From NCBI RefSeq assembly GCF_001663775.1, contig NZ_KV467168.1:1772870-1836869 (forward strand): a stretch of DNA of 64,000 nt, given 5' to 3'. Below the pieces are notes generated by a model that had not been told where the DNA came from, did no database searches, and saw only the letters and a program-made list of their open reading frames with translations. Numbering within the stretch: the first letter of the stretch is position 1; each line of letters opens with the position of its first letter. Positions 46,158 through 53,991 of the stretch are shown piece by piece. The DNA is from Arthrobacter sp. B6 (GTDB taxonomy: Bacteria; Actinomycetota; Actinomycetes; Actinomycetales; Micrococcaceae). Position numbers and translations under genes: made by a program.

Positions 46158-46763
46158 TCAGCAGGCGGCCTGGCCTTCCCGGGCGGGGTCGTACAGGCCT
46201 TCCAACGGGTTCCGCCGCGACAGCTCCTGTGCGATCTCGTTGTAACGGGCAAGCAGATCCGAACCGGCGAATGCTTCCGGCTCATCGAGCAGTGCGAAGA
46301 TCGAATCACTCGCGGCGAGAAGTTCGTCGTCGGAGTAGTCGGCCAAAGGGCGGCCGAACGTCGTGTCAACGGGAGCCTGGCCTTCCCCTCCGACGCTGTC
46401 CGCGAAACCCTCCGTAAGCTCATCGGTGATGGCCAGGGACAGCTCGTTGGCGGTGAGTTCCTGGGGGGCCGCATCGGCGGGCGGAGTGAGAATGAGCGAG
46501 ACGCCGCCTCCGGCTGCGCCGGGAAGCGTGGCCCCGTCGATGGCGTTGAGATCGTTGCGGAGGCCAGCCAAGGCCGATGATTCCACGAAGCAGGCCCGGG
46601 AGAGGTCTACATGGACATGCGAAGGGATGCCCATATCCCGAACGCGTCGGATCATCTGGACAAGGGCCGGGCGGGATTCTTCATTGAGGCTGCCCCGGAC
46701 ATCAATCCGTACGGTGTCTGTGAGAACGTCACGCGTAGCGAGGGCGTGCAATTTGCGGTCCAT
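46158..46763 (-). CDS. STAS-domain protein with C-terminal extension
   Basis: This encodes 201 residues; GGAG lies before the ATG. The N-terminal 75 residues form a STAS-like anti-sigma-antagonist domain (DTVRIDVRGSLNEESRPALVQMI, then HVHVDLSRACFVESSALAGLRNDL). The usual DSSGL phospho-site reads ESSAL, keeping a serine. A hydrophilic, acidic C-terminal extension (ADYSDDELLAASDSIFALLDEPEAF) follows. It is likely a partner-switching signalling component. It sits 90 bp after the GAF-ANTAR gene on the same strand. Confidence 0.75.
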   Translation of the reverse strand: MDRKLHALATRDVLTDTVRIDVRGSLNEESRPALVQMIRRVRDMGIPSHVHVDLSRACFVESSALAGLRNDLNAIDGATLPGAAGGGVSLILTPPADAAPQELTANELSLAITDELTEGFADSVGGEGQAPVDTTFGRPLADYSDDELLAASDSIFALLDEPEAFAGSDLLARYNEIAQELSRRNPLEGLYDPAREGQAAC

Positions 46764-46853
46764 AGGTACTCCAAATAAGGGTGTCTATGGCCGACGGCTC
46801 AACCTCGGCAAGCGTATCCTCCCGGCCAGCCCGGCACAAGCTGCGCGGCAGCC

Positions 46854-47612
46854 CTAGCCTGCCTGGGCTTTGCCCGGCTCCTGGTAATGCGTGCGGGTGC
46901 CGGCTCCGCCAACGGAATCCACCAGGGACTTTGCAATATCGCGCAGTTTCGTGTTGCTGTTGCTGGACGCTTCGGTGAGGATGCGGACAGCCGCGTCCTG
47001 GCTGCAGCGGTTTTGCGCCATCACGATGCCTACGGCGATGTCGATGATGGTGCGGGACTCCAGCGTGGCACGCAGGTTGGCAGCGCTGTCGGTGTGGAGG
47101 GAAAACCTGACGGCCAGGCGCAATGCCTGCGAGATTTCCCTCGTGTAGCCCCGGGCCCTGGCCGCTGCACGCTCGTCGAACTTGTGCGGCGCGTCCGAGT
47201 AGAGGTTCAGGGCAGCCTTCGCTTCACCCTGAAGGTTGAAAGGCAGGGACAGTACTGAACGCAACCCATGGGAAGCCACCGCGTTGGCGTAGTCCGGGCC
47301 CCAGCGGTCCTCCTCGAAAAGGTCCGGGACGTGGACTTCGCGTTCCTCCTCGGCGGCGGTCAGGCACGGGCCCTGTGACAGCGAGTACTGGATCTCATCC
47401 ACTTCACGGGCGGAATCGCTGCTCCAGCCGATGGTTGCTGCCTTCCGGTCACGAAGGAGGGTGATGCCGCACAAAGCGTCGTCGCCGTCGCCTGCCATCT
47501 GGTGGGCTGAGAACCTGGCCAGCTCGTTGAGGAACTGCTCAAAATCCGCGCTGTCCAGGATAAGGTTCTGGACCTGCTCGGTGGTGTTCAACGGAAGTTC
47601 CGGTGGGAGCAT
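46854..47612 (-). CDS. GAF and ANTAR domain RNA-binding regulator
   Basis: This encodes 252 residues, ATG at 47612. The N-terminal GAF domain includes GITLLRDRKAATIGWSSDSAREVDEIQYSLSQGPCLTA and RSVLSLPFNLQGEAKAALNLYS. The C-terminal ANTAR domain is LESRTIIDIAVGIVMAQNRCSQDAAVRILTEASSNSNTKLRDIAKSLV. ANTAR proteins bind paired hexaloop RNA stems and act as antiterminators; in actinobacteria they are often fused to GAF and respond to stress. A STAS gene follows directly. Confidence 0.94.
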   Translation of the reverse strand: MLPPELPLNTTEQVQNLILDSADFEQFLNELARFSAHQMAGDGDDALCGITLLRDRKAATIGWSSDSAREVDEIQYSLSQGPCLTAAEEEREVHVPDLFEEDRWGPDYANAVASHGLRSVLSLPFNLQGEAKAALNLYSDAPHKFDERAAARARGYTREISQALRLAVRFSLHTDSAANLRATLESRTIIDIAVGIVMAQNRCSQDAAVRILTEASSNSNTKLRDIAKSLVDSVGGAGTRTHYQEPGKAQAG

Positions 47613-47716
47613 GGGGTGTTCTCCAATGGCTGCAAAAGAGGGTTGAGCAAATGATAAGGCGCCCCCCTGCGCCAGTCCAACCGGCACGAGCTTACGCGGG
47701 TGCCGGCCGCGCACGA

Positions 47717-48289
47717 TTAGGAGAGTCCCAGCTCGTCCTTGCCAAAAGCGAAGAGGTAGGGCACGCCAGTCTCAGCTTCGATTTTTTCCTTGGCGCCGGT
47801 GTCACGGTCCACGATGACAGCAACGGCAACCACATTGCCGCCGGCCTTGCGGACGCCCTCAACCGCGGTGAGCGCCGAGCCACCGGTGGTGGACGTGTCC
47901 TCCAGTACCAGCACCTTCCGTCCTTCGACGGACGGGCCCTCGACCTGGCGGCCCATGCCGTAGGACTTCTGCGCCTTGCGGACCACAAAGGCGTCGACTG
48001 TCCGGCCGGCGTCCGCCGCGGCGTGCATCACGGCGGTACCCACGGGATCGGCACCCATGGTGAGCCCGCCGGCGCACTCAAAGTCGATGCCGGCGTCGTC
48101 CGCCAGTGCCAGCATGACCTGGCCCACCAGCTTGGAAGCCTCGTGGTGCAGGGTGATCCGGCGCAGGTCGATGTAGTAGTCGGCCTCCGCTCCGCTGGAA
48201 AGGATTACCTTGCCGCGGACGACGGCGAGCTCCTTGATCAGTTCAAGGAGGCGGGCGCGTGCGGCAGTAGCGTCAAGAGGGGGAGTCAT
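47717..48289 (-). CDS. pyrE: Orotate phosphoribosyltransferase
   Basis: This encodes 190 residues from the ATG at 48289, which follows CTGGAGACC. It converts orotate and PRPP to OMP in pyrimidine synthesis. It has VILSSGAEADYYIDLRRITLHHEAS, GGLTMGADPVGTAV, VVRKAQKSYGMGRQVEG (flexible catalytic loop) and PRPP-binding KVLVLEDTSTTGGSAL. The reading frame has no stop between this ATG and the upstream flavoprotein, so PyrE may also be made as the C-terminal half of a fusion (see 47717-49621). Confidence 0.95.
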   Translation of the reverse strand: MTPPLDATAARARLLELIKELAVVRGKVILSSGAEADYYIDLRRITLHHEASKLVGQVMLALADDAGIDFECAGGLTMGADPVGTAVMHAAADAGRTVDAFVVRKAQKSYGMGRQVEGPSVEGRKVLVLEDTSTTGGSALTAVEGVRKAGGNVVAVAVIVDRDTGAKEKIEAETGVPYLFAFGKDELGLS

Positions 48290-49621
48290 GGTCTCCAGTT
48301 TAGTGGTTTCCGGATTTGTGACGGTGCGCCCTGAATCGCTGCGCGGCAGGGTTGGCGAACCGGCCGGGTTACGCCGCTGAACACGGCGGGCGAAGCCGGG
48401 CGCGTGTTCCGGGCGGGGTCCGAACGCGATGAGCCGCGGCAGGAGCCGCCGCGCCATGGGAGCGTGCCGGAGAAGGAACAGCAGGGCCGGCGGAGGCCCG
48501 GGTGTTCTTCCGGCGAATAACGGAACGAAAACCGCCCGGTGCATGATGCGCTGGACCGTCTGGACAACAACGGTGGGCATCCGGCGCCTGCGTTCAACGG
48601 CAGCGAGATCCGCCACCGTCACCTGGCCCCGGAGAAGTGCCGGCACCAGCCGCGCCGCTGCCACCACGGCATCCTGGATGGCGAGGTTGATGCCCACGCC
48701 GCCCGCCGGGGACATGGCATGAGCGGCGTCGCCAATGCACAAAAGCCCGTCCACATACCAGCGTCGCAGCCGGTCCAGGCGCACATCGAGCCAGTGAAGG
48801 TCATCGAGCGAACGGATGGAGTCCAGGCGGTCCGCCAGGTCCGGCCGAAGCGCCGCGACGCGCTCCCTGAACCGTTCCACGCCTTCCGTGCGGATCCGGA
48901 CACCCATTCCCTTTGGAGCGATGTAGCCCATTTGGTAGTAATCGTCCCGGAACAGCGCGATCATGGCCTGGCGGTCCCGAAATGCCGGAACGATGCCCGC
49001 CACCGCACCCTTCTCCGAAGCGTGCCGGGGCAGTTTGAACCACCAGGTGTCGAATGGCACCGGATACTCCTTCGGCCGCAGGCCCGCGGCCCGACGAAGG
49101 ACGGAATGGCGGCCGTCCGTGGCGACCACGAGGTCCGCGTGCAACTCCCCTTCCCTGCTGCTGCCGTCGGCACCGCCACGGGTCCGATACCGCACCCCGG
49201 TGACGCGCCCGCCGTCGAACATTAGCGACGTTGCTTCATGCTCCATGAGAAGGGTGAAGGAGGGTTCGCGCGCCGCCTCGGTGGCCAGGAAGTTCAGGAA
49301 ATCCCACTGCGGCATCATGGCGATGTAGTTGTACGGCGGCTTCAGGGAAGCGAAGTCGCCGACAGTGACCATACCGATGCCCGGGATGGGGAAGGCTACG
49401 TTGTTCAGCCTGCTCTGCGGAAGGTTCCGGAACGCGTCTCCCAGCCCGAGTTCGTCAATCAGCCTGATGGTGGATGCGTGCACGGTGTCGCCGCGGAAGT
49501 CGCGCAGGAAGTCGCCGTGTTTTTCGAGGACCGTGACCTCAACCCCCGCCCGGGCCAGCATCAGCCCCAGCATCATGCCTGCCGGCCCTCCCCCTACAAC
49601 AGCGCACCCCGTTCGCTCCAT
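47717..49621 (-). CDS. FAD-dependent monooxygenase in frame with PyrE (634-residue fusion frame)
   Basis: The first 430 or so residues are a PHBH/UbiH-like flavin monooxygenase: CAVVGGGPAGMMLGLMLARAG at the N-terminus, DG motif VVATDGRHSVLRR, and GD motif LCIGDAAHAMSPAGGVGINLAIQDAV. The frame then runs without a stop through about 40 polar residues (QRRNPAGSPTLPRSDSGRTVTN) into the full PyrE sequence. A one-base shift near 48370 would meet a TAA at once, so the fusion could reflect a small indel. The true output may be a separate monooxygenase, a fusion, or both. The substrate of the flavoenzyme is unknown. Confidence 0.75.
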   Translation of the reverse strand: MERTGCAVVGGGPAGMMLGLMLARAGVEVTVLEKHGDFLRDFRGDTVHASTIRLIDELGLGDAFRNLPQSRLNNVAFPIPGIGMVTVGDFASLKPPYNYIAMMPQWDFLNFLATEAAREPSFTLLMEHEATSLMFDGGRVTGVRYRTRGGADGSSREGELHADLVVATDGRHSVLRRAAGLRPKEYPVPFDTWWFKLPRHASEKGAVAGIVPAFRDRQAMIALFRDDYYQMGYIAPKGMGVRIRTEGVERFRERVAALRPDLADRLDSIRSLDDLHWLDVRLDRLRRWYVDGLLCIGDAAHAMSPAGGVGINLAIQDAVVAAARLVPALLRGQVTVADLAAVERRRRMPTVVVQTVQRIMHRAVFVPLFAGRTPGPPPALLFLLRHAPMARRLLPRLIAFGPRPEHAPGFARRVQRRNPAGSPTLPRSDSGRTVTNPETTKLETMTPPLDATAARARLLELIKELAVVRGKVILSSGAEADYYIDLRRITLHHEASKLVGQVMLALADDAGIDFECAGGLTMGADPVGTAVMHAAADAGRTVDAFVVRKAQKSYGMGRQVEGPSVEGRKVLVLEDTSTTGGSALTAVEGVRKAGGNVVAVAVIVDRDTGAKEKIEAETGVPYLFAFGKDELGLS

Positions 49622-49809
49622 GCACCAACGCTACGCCGGGGACTTCACGCTGGATACGACCGCTACTGAATCGGGCCCAGTGAAGCGGCATCGCGCCAGC
49701 GTCGCAAGTAACGCGGGTGATTGCTCGCATTCCCAGAGCATTCTCATGTTGTCTTCGGCGCCGGCTTCCGAGGTACAAGGTGGGACGCGAACTGCTCCGT
49801 TAAACGGGG

Positions 49810-49861
49810 CTGCTCCCCAGTCGTCAGAACTGAGTTCTCAGTCCTGACGACTAGGGAGCAG
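49810..49861. repeat. Long hairpin with TGCTCC tips
   Basis: Two 25-nt arms (23 of 25 complementary) flank a 2-nt loop: CTGCTCCCCAGTCGTCAG pairs with CTGACGACTAGGGAGCAG and the centre is ACTGAGTTCTCAGT. A further ACTGCTCCGTTAAACGGGG lies just before it. It sits between the flavoprotein start and the beta-glucuronidase remnant, where homology to the latter ends. Confidence 0.85.
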
Positions 49862-49918
49862 TTTGGACCGTTCCAACCCCGGGTAAACGCACGCTGCTCG
49901 AGTACCAGAGGTCGCGAA

Positions 49919-50107
49919 GAATTCTCGATCCTTCGAGGTGGTAACGAGTTCATTGTAGGAAGCTGGAACAGCCATGGCGCGGGCGCCTGGCAGCGCATCC
50001 GTGAACCAGCGCTCGGCGTAGCCTGCTCCGTCGTGATCGATTTTGAAGTCCCACACTCCGTCGAGGTTCTTGCGTTATCGGGTCGTGGTGTCTTGGGGGC
50101 CCAGCAT
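49919..50107 (-). pseudogene. Beta-glucuronidase (GH2) N-terminal remnant
   Basis: From an ATG at 50107, the frame reads MLGPQDTTTR, a TAA, then RKNLDGVWDFKIDHDGAGYAERWF and ALPGARAMAVPASYNELVTTS. This is the start of the sugar-binding domain of GH2 beta-glucuronidases. It has an in-frame stop at codon 11 and the similarity ends at about 49919, next to a long hairpin, so about 90 percent of the gene is gone. It marks a deletion end or recombination scar and links the locus to glucuronides. Confidence 0.75.
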
Positions 50108-50277
50108 ATTCTTGTTTCCTGACAAAAGGTGAGGGGTTAGCTTCGGGGCGAGGGCCCCCTGAGATTCGCCGGAGGTCCGGGGTCGAAGTCAAACCTCGGA
50201 GTCGCGATTGCTGGCTGTGAGAATCCTCGCAGGAGGCTGACTGGTGCAGCTGCCTTTGGATTGCCCTTTTATCCAAC

Positions 50278-50312
50278 GCGGGTGGCCGAAGGAAGATCCT
50301 TCGGCCACCCGC
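50278..50312 (-). terminator. Terminator of the solute-binding protein gene
   Basis: Perfect 15-bp arms (GCGGGTGGCCGAAGG and complement) flank a 5-nt loop, 38 bp past the stop at 50350. There is no T-run directly after the stem on the minus strand; TTGGATAAAAG follows. Confidence 0.7.
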
Positions 50313-50349
50313 AGTCTGCAGTAGTGCAGGTCTGTCTCTAGACTCCCTG

Positions 50350-51933
50350 TCAGTCGGTTTTTACATCAAAGGTGCGGATGGATGGGAAGTTCTTCTTACC
50401 GTTTCCGAGGAAAGCAATATCCTTCGATGTCACATAATTCTGAGAGTTGAAGAACAATGGAGCGAACAGAGCCTCCTTGACGACATACTCGTTCAGCTTC
50501 TTGTACTTCTCGTTACGCGCCTCGGGGTCGACCTCCGAGTTCGCCTCCTTCAGAAGCGTGTCGACTTCTGAGGAGGTCCATTGGAAGGGGTTCTGGGTCT
50601 TTCCCTTGAGCTGGCGGATCACCTCGCGTGGCGCCACATCACTTCCCACCGTAAAGAAGTACATCGGGTAGTTGGCGCCGGCCACTGCCGCCGTCGCATT
50701 CTGGATGGGGACAGGTTCCCAAGTCACCTTAATTCCGATGTCTCCGAGTGCCTGCGAGAGGGTGGGCTCGAAGGTCGTCGACATTACGGTGCTGGGCATT
50801 GATATCTCGAAGCCGTTGGGGAATCCTGCCTCGGCGAGGAGCTTGCGGGCCTTGTCCGGATCGTAACTGTAAGTGCTGTCCAGGCTCTCGTCGTAAACGT
50901 CACCGTTCAAGTTGAACTGCTGCGCAGTTGGCACACCCTGTCCTAACAGGATTTTTTCAACCATTGCCTTGCGGTCGAACGCGTAGTTAATGGCCTGGCG
51001 GACTCGCACATCCGCCAGCGGCTTGAGCTTGGTACCGGCCCGGTCAGCCAGATTGAGGTAGGAGACCGACGCGCCCTTAACCTGAACGTGATTAAACTCG
51101 GGCCTACCCGCGAACTGAGGCATCGCGCTCGCCTGCACCTGGCCGGTATCAATCTCACCTGCCTTTAGGGCGTTGACGATAGCCGTTGAGTCGGTAATAA
51201 CTCGAACCGTGATTGTCTTGAACGGGTAGGCATCAAGGTTCCAGTAGTCTTCGCGTCGATCCAGCACGAAGGAACTGCCGGTCACGCTCTTCTCAGTGTT
51301 GAGGGTGTATGGGCCAGATCCCATTGGATTTGTGGCGATGTTGGGATCACTGAGGTTCTTATCGTCGGCGATTACGCCCGCGTCAGTGGCAATGTTGTTG
51401 AGGAACGCCGGGTCAGGGGTAGCGAACTTGACTATAACCGTCTGTTCGTCTGGTGCCTCGACGGACTCTACTGAGGTGAACTTGTCCGTCTGCTGGCCGG
51501 GGGTCGTCTTGTTACGCTCGAACGTTGCTTTGACATCTGCGGACGTTGCGGGCTCGCCGTTGCTGAACTTCAGGTCGTCACGCAGCGTCAGGGTCAAGGT
51601 GAGCGCGTCATCGCTGTATTTCCATTCCTTGGCAGCGTTCGGCTGTAATTTACCGTCGTTGTCCAGATAAAGCAGGGTGTCGTAAATCGACCCCCAAACA
51701 TAGGCCTGCGTGCCGCCATCAAGCTGTGCCGGGTCTAGGGACCGCGGTGCAGCCGTAACCCCGAGGGTGATTTTGGCATCGCTGGCCGCCCCCGACGTGG
51801 AGGAATTGCCTGAATCGCTGGTCGAAGGGGCACAGGCCGATATTGCGAGGACGCCGGTGATCAGCATCGCTACGCCAGAAGCGCGCACTCCCCGGGACCT
51901 GTTCCCGAGAAACGCTATGTTGCGCATGTTCAT
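50350..51933 (-). CDS. ABC transporter substrate-binding lipoprotein, family 5 (Dpp/Opp type), copy 1
   Basis: This encodes 527 residues. The ATG at 51933 sits after AAGGAG. It has a lipoprotein signal with lipobox ISACAP. The SBP family-5 fold starts at ITLGVTAAPRSLDPAQLDGGTQAYVWGSIYDTL and includes LTLTLRDDLKFSNGEPATSADV and VRQAINYAFDRKAMVEKILLGQG. Such proteins bind peptides but also oligosaccharides; the enzyme context favours a glycan. It is closely related to the partial gene at 63580. Its promoter carries the regulon operator at 52031. Confidence 0.93.
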   Translation of the reverse strand: MNMRNIAFLGNRSRGVRASGVAMLITGVLAISACAPSTSDSGNSSTSGAASDAKITLGVTAAPRSLDPAQLDGGTQAYVWGSIYDTLLYLDNDGKLQPNAAKEWKYSDDALTLTLTLRDDLKFSNGEPATSADVKATFERNKTTPGQQTDKFTSVESVEAPDEQTVIVKFATPDPAFLNNIATDAGVIADDKNLSDPNIATNPMGSGPYTLNTEKSVTGSSFVLDRREDYWNLDAYPFKTITVRVITDSTAIVNALKAGEIDTGQVQASAMPQFAGRPEFNHVQVKGASVSYLNLADRAGTKLKPLADVRVRQAINYAFDRKAMVEKILLGQGVPTAQQFNLNGDVYDESLDSTYSYDPDKARKLLAEAGFPNGFEISMPSTVMSTTFEPTLSQALGDIGIKVTWEPVPIQNATAAVAGANYPMYFFTVGSDVAPREVIRQLKGKTQNPFQWTSSEVDTLLKEANSEVDPEARNEKYKKLNEYVVKEALFAPLFFNSQNYVTSKDIAFLGNGKKNFPSIRTFDVKTD

Positions 51934-52030
51934 GAGGACTCCTTTGTCTTGCAAACGTCCCATGCTGCAAGCAATGCGGACGTCCCCGAAAGTCTCGGGC
52001 TTTTATAAGTGAACCACCTCACAACCGTTC

Positions 52031-52047
52031 TGACAACCGGTTGCCGA
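52031..52047 (-). promoter_or_regulatory. Regulon operator 1 before the solute-binding protein gene
   Basis: On the minus strand TCGGCAACCGGTTGTCA contains the palindrome CAACCGGTTG. Its TTGTCA end could be a -35 box, but no good -10 lies exactly 17 bp downstream (TTCACT is the best there). A half-match, ACAACCGTT, stands 9 bp further downstream. The same motif occurs at 61890 and 62416. LacI-type repressors commonly bind such CG-centred palindromes. Confidence 0.75.
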
Positions 52048-52414
52048 ATAAATTTTCAACGGAATGTACCTTCGTAGGAACCATGGTCTTCTTTGCAATG
52101 AATAATGACCCAACCCTCGGCGGCAATCGCTTGTCAAACCTGGCGCGAGGTGGTCTACTGGATGCGGGCAGCAAAAGGTGTGATCGGCCCAACACCACGT
52201 TGAGCGGCCACCCAAGCCAGGCCTTGCACGGATGACGAAGGAGCCACCGCATGTGCATTCGAACACGAAAGTCCAGCAGGACGATGGAGTTGTCACGAGG
52301 GCGAACCCGTGCGCACGATGTCCAGTCGGTCAAAACGTTGAGAAACGTAACGCCTCAACGCAGCCCGCTTACGGGTGATGCCGGAAAATCTGAGCCAGCT
52401 TTGAGAGGGAATCG
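52048..52414. other. Intergenic region upstream of the distant ATPase gene
   Basis: I see no coding sequence here. It must hold the ATPase gene promoter. A CGTTGAG/CTCAACG inverted repeat with a 10-bp spacer (52336-52360) lies about 55 bp before the start and could be a regulator site. The CAACCGGTTG operator is not repeated here. Confidence 0.45.
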
Positions 52415-53272
52415 ATGAATCAACTTCTGGACGTCCAAGATCTTCGGGTCTCCTTTCCTGGACGAGGTGTCCGCGCCCGGTCGCTAGAAGTACTACATGG
52501 CGTCTCGCTGTCTATCGCACCTGGAGAGGTGCTGGGACTCGTCGGCGAGTCGGGGTCCGGCAAAACGACGATTGGCAGGGCGGTTCTCGGCCTCGTCAAG
52601 GCGAGTGGCGGTAACATTTTGCTGAACGGACAAGACATTACTCACGCTGACGCCAAGACGCGCAGGGCCTTGGCCCGCGAGATCCAAGTAGTCTTTCAAG
52701 ATCCCTATTCTTCGCTTAACCCAGCACTGACAGTTGGGGACATCCTGAGTGAGCCGCTTATCGTGCAGGGGGCCACACCGCGCGACGCGCGCGCAAAGGT
52801 CCGCACGCTGCTGGATCAGGTCGGGCTGCCGGGCGATGCGGCCGAGCGGCTGCCGAAGGAGTTCAGCGGCGGTCAGCGACAGCGTGTGGCCATCGCACGG
52901 GCACTCGCCCCCGAGCCACGACTGATCGTTTGTGATGAGCCTGTGTCCGCCCTGGACCTGTCCACTCAGGCGCTCGTGCTCGATTTGCTCCTTGATATCC
53001 AGCGAGAGACGGGCGTCTCATACCTGTTCATTTCGCATGACCTCTCCGTGGTTCGGCACGTGAGCCATCGGGTCGCGGTTATCTACAAGGGCGACATCGT
53101 GGAGACAGGTCCGGCGCGGACCGTGACACTCACTCCGGAGCATCCATACACCCAGCGGCTGCTCCTCGCAGCACCGGTTGCCGACCCCGCTAACCAGGAG
53201 AAGCGTAGAGCGGAGCGGCGTAGGCTCATCGAGCAGCAGCGGCAGCAGGACGAGCACGCCGGAGCGGCCTAG
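52415..53272 (+). CDS. Oligopeptide/oligosaccharide ABC transporter ATP-binding protein (DppF type)
   Basis: This encodes 285 residues; the ATG follows GAGAGGGA. It has Walker A GLVGESGSGKTTIG, the DppF/OppF-typical QVVFQDPYSSLNPALTVGDIL, signature FSGGQRQRVAIARALA, Walker B LIVCDEPVSALDLST, and the C-terminal EHPYTQRLLLAAP segment. A charged Arg/Gln-rich tail follows. It should pair with the DppD-like ATPase domain in the fusion at 58952, although the genes are 6 kb apart and oppositely oriented. Confidence 0.94.
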   Translation: MNQLLDVQDLRVSFPGRGVRARSLEVLHGVSLSIAPGEVLGLVGESGSGKTTIGRAVLGLVKASGGNILLNGQDITHADAKTRRALAREIQVVFQDPYSSLNPALTVGDILSEPLIVQGATPRDARAKVRTLLDQVGLPGDAAERLPKEFSGGQRQRVAIARALAPEPRLIVCDEPVSALDLSTQALVLDLLLDIQRETGVSYLFISHDLSVVRHVSHRVAVIYKGDIVETGPARTVTLTPEHPYTQRLLLAAPVADPANQEKRRAERRRLIEQQRQQDEHAGAA

Positions 53273-53412
53273 CTGGTTGGCTGAAGCCTTGGCCGCACCC
53301 GTTTAGCCCGGCTGGCCACCCTTGTGACAGGTCAGCACTTCGGCCAAAAGCCGGTCAGAGTGAGCTCACACAGCATTCGTGGTATGGCCGGGCTATCCAG
53401 CGGTCAAAGTGT

Positions 53413-53444
53413 GTGTCGTACGCGGCGATGGCCGCGTACGACAC
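53413..53444 (+). terminator. Hairpin after the ATPase gene
   Basis: A perfect 14-bp stem (GTGTCGTACGCGGC and complement) with loop GATG lies 140 bp past the stop. No T-run follows, so the terminator call is moderate. Confidence 0.6.
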
Positions 53445-53472
53445 CGTAATGTTGGGCCCTAAGAAGACGCAT

Positions 53473-53820
53473 TCAATTCCATCGGACCCTGTTTAGGTCC
53501 CGGTCAGGGCGGGGACTCGCTGATGATCCGCGGTCCCATCCATCTTTCCGGCTGTGCCTGCCTCCGCCAAGGACCTGGCGAAAGATCCGGTCCCAGTTGC
53601 CGTCGGCGCCGGAACGGCGATGCCACCTCCACGCCGTCCGCACGGAGGGACTCCGCAGGCAGGTCGCGCCAAGCGATCCCACAACGTACCGGTAGATGAT
53701 CCCTTCAATGAAGCGACCCGGCGGTGGCCCCGAAACGGTCGCCCCGCCAGCCTCCGGACTCGGTAGCATAGTGTCGATCCGGGACCACTGATCGACACTT
53801 AAGGGAGCTGTTCGCGCCAC
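53473..53820 (-). pseudogene. IS5-family transposase remnant
   Basis: Minus-strand pieces of an IS5-type transposase N-terminus occur in alternating frames: SVDQWSRIDTMLPSP, then FIEGIIYRYVVG, RWHRRSGADGNWDRIFRQVL, and in a neighbouring frame LAEAGTAGKMDGT. Several frameshifts break it, and the catalytic DDE part is missing. I found no terminal inverted repeats, so element ends cannot be given. It marks past insertion activity between the transporter ATPase and the hydrolase genes. Confidence 0.75.
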
Positions 53821-53991
53821 CTGTCAAGGATTTCAGCCGACAGCCAGATCATTTAGCCCCTGAAGGGTGATGCCAAACCGGTGGAGTCCGCGGAGGAACG
53901 GATCCCCAGCCGAGTACCCCAAGCCCAGGCAATCAAGGCCGGACCACAAGTGAAGGGGGAACTCCAACTCCCCGCCGTGTGGGGGGAGCAT

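Noticed and set aside
49721..50122. 133-codon plus-strand frame across the long hairpin
   Set aside because: It runs through the hairpin and antisense to the beta-glucuronidase remnant, so it is an accidental frame.
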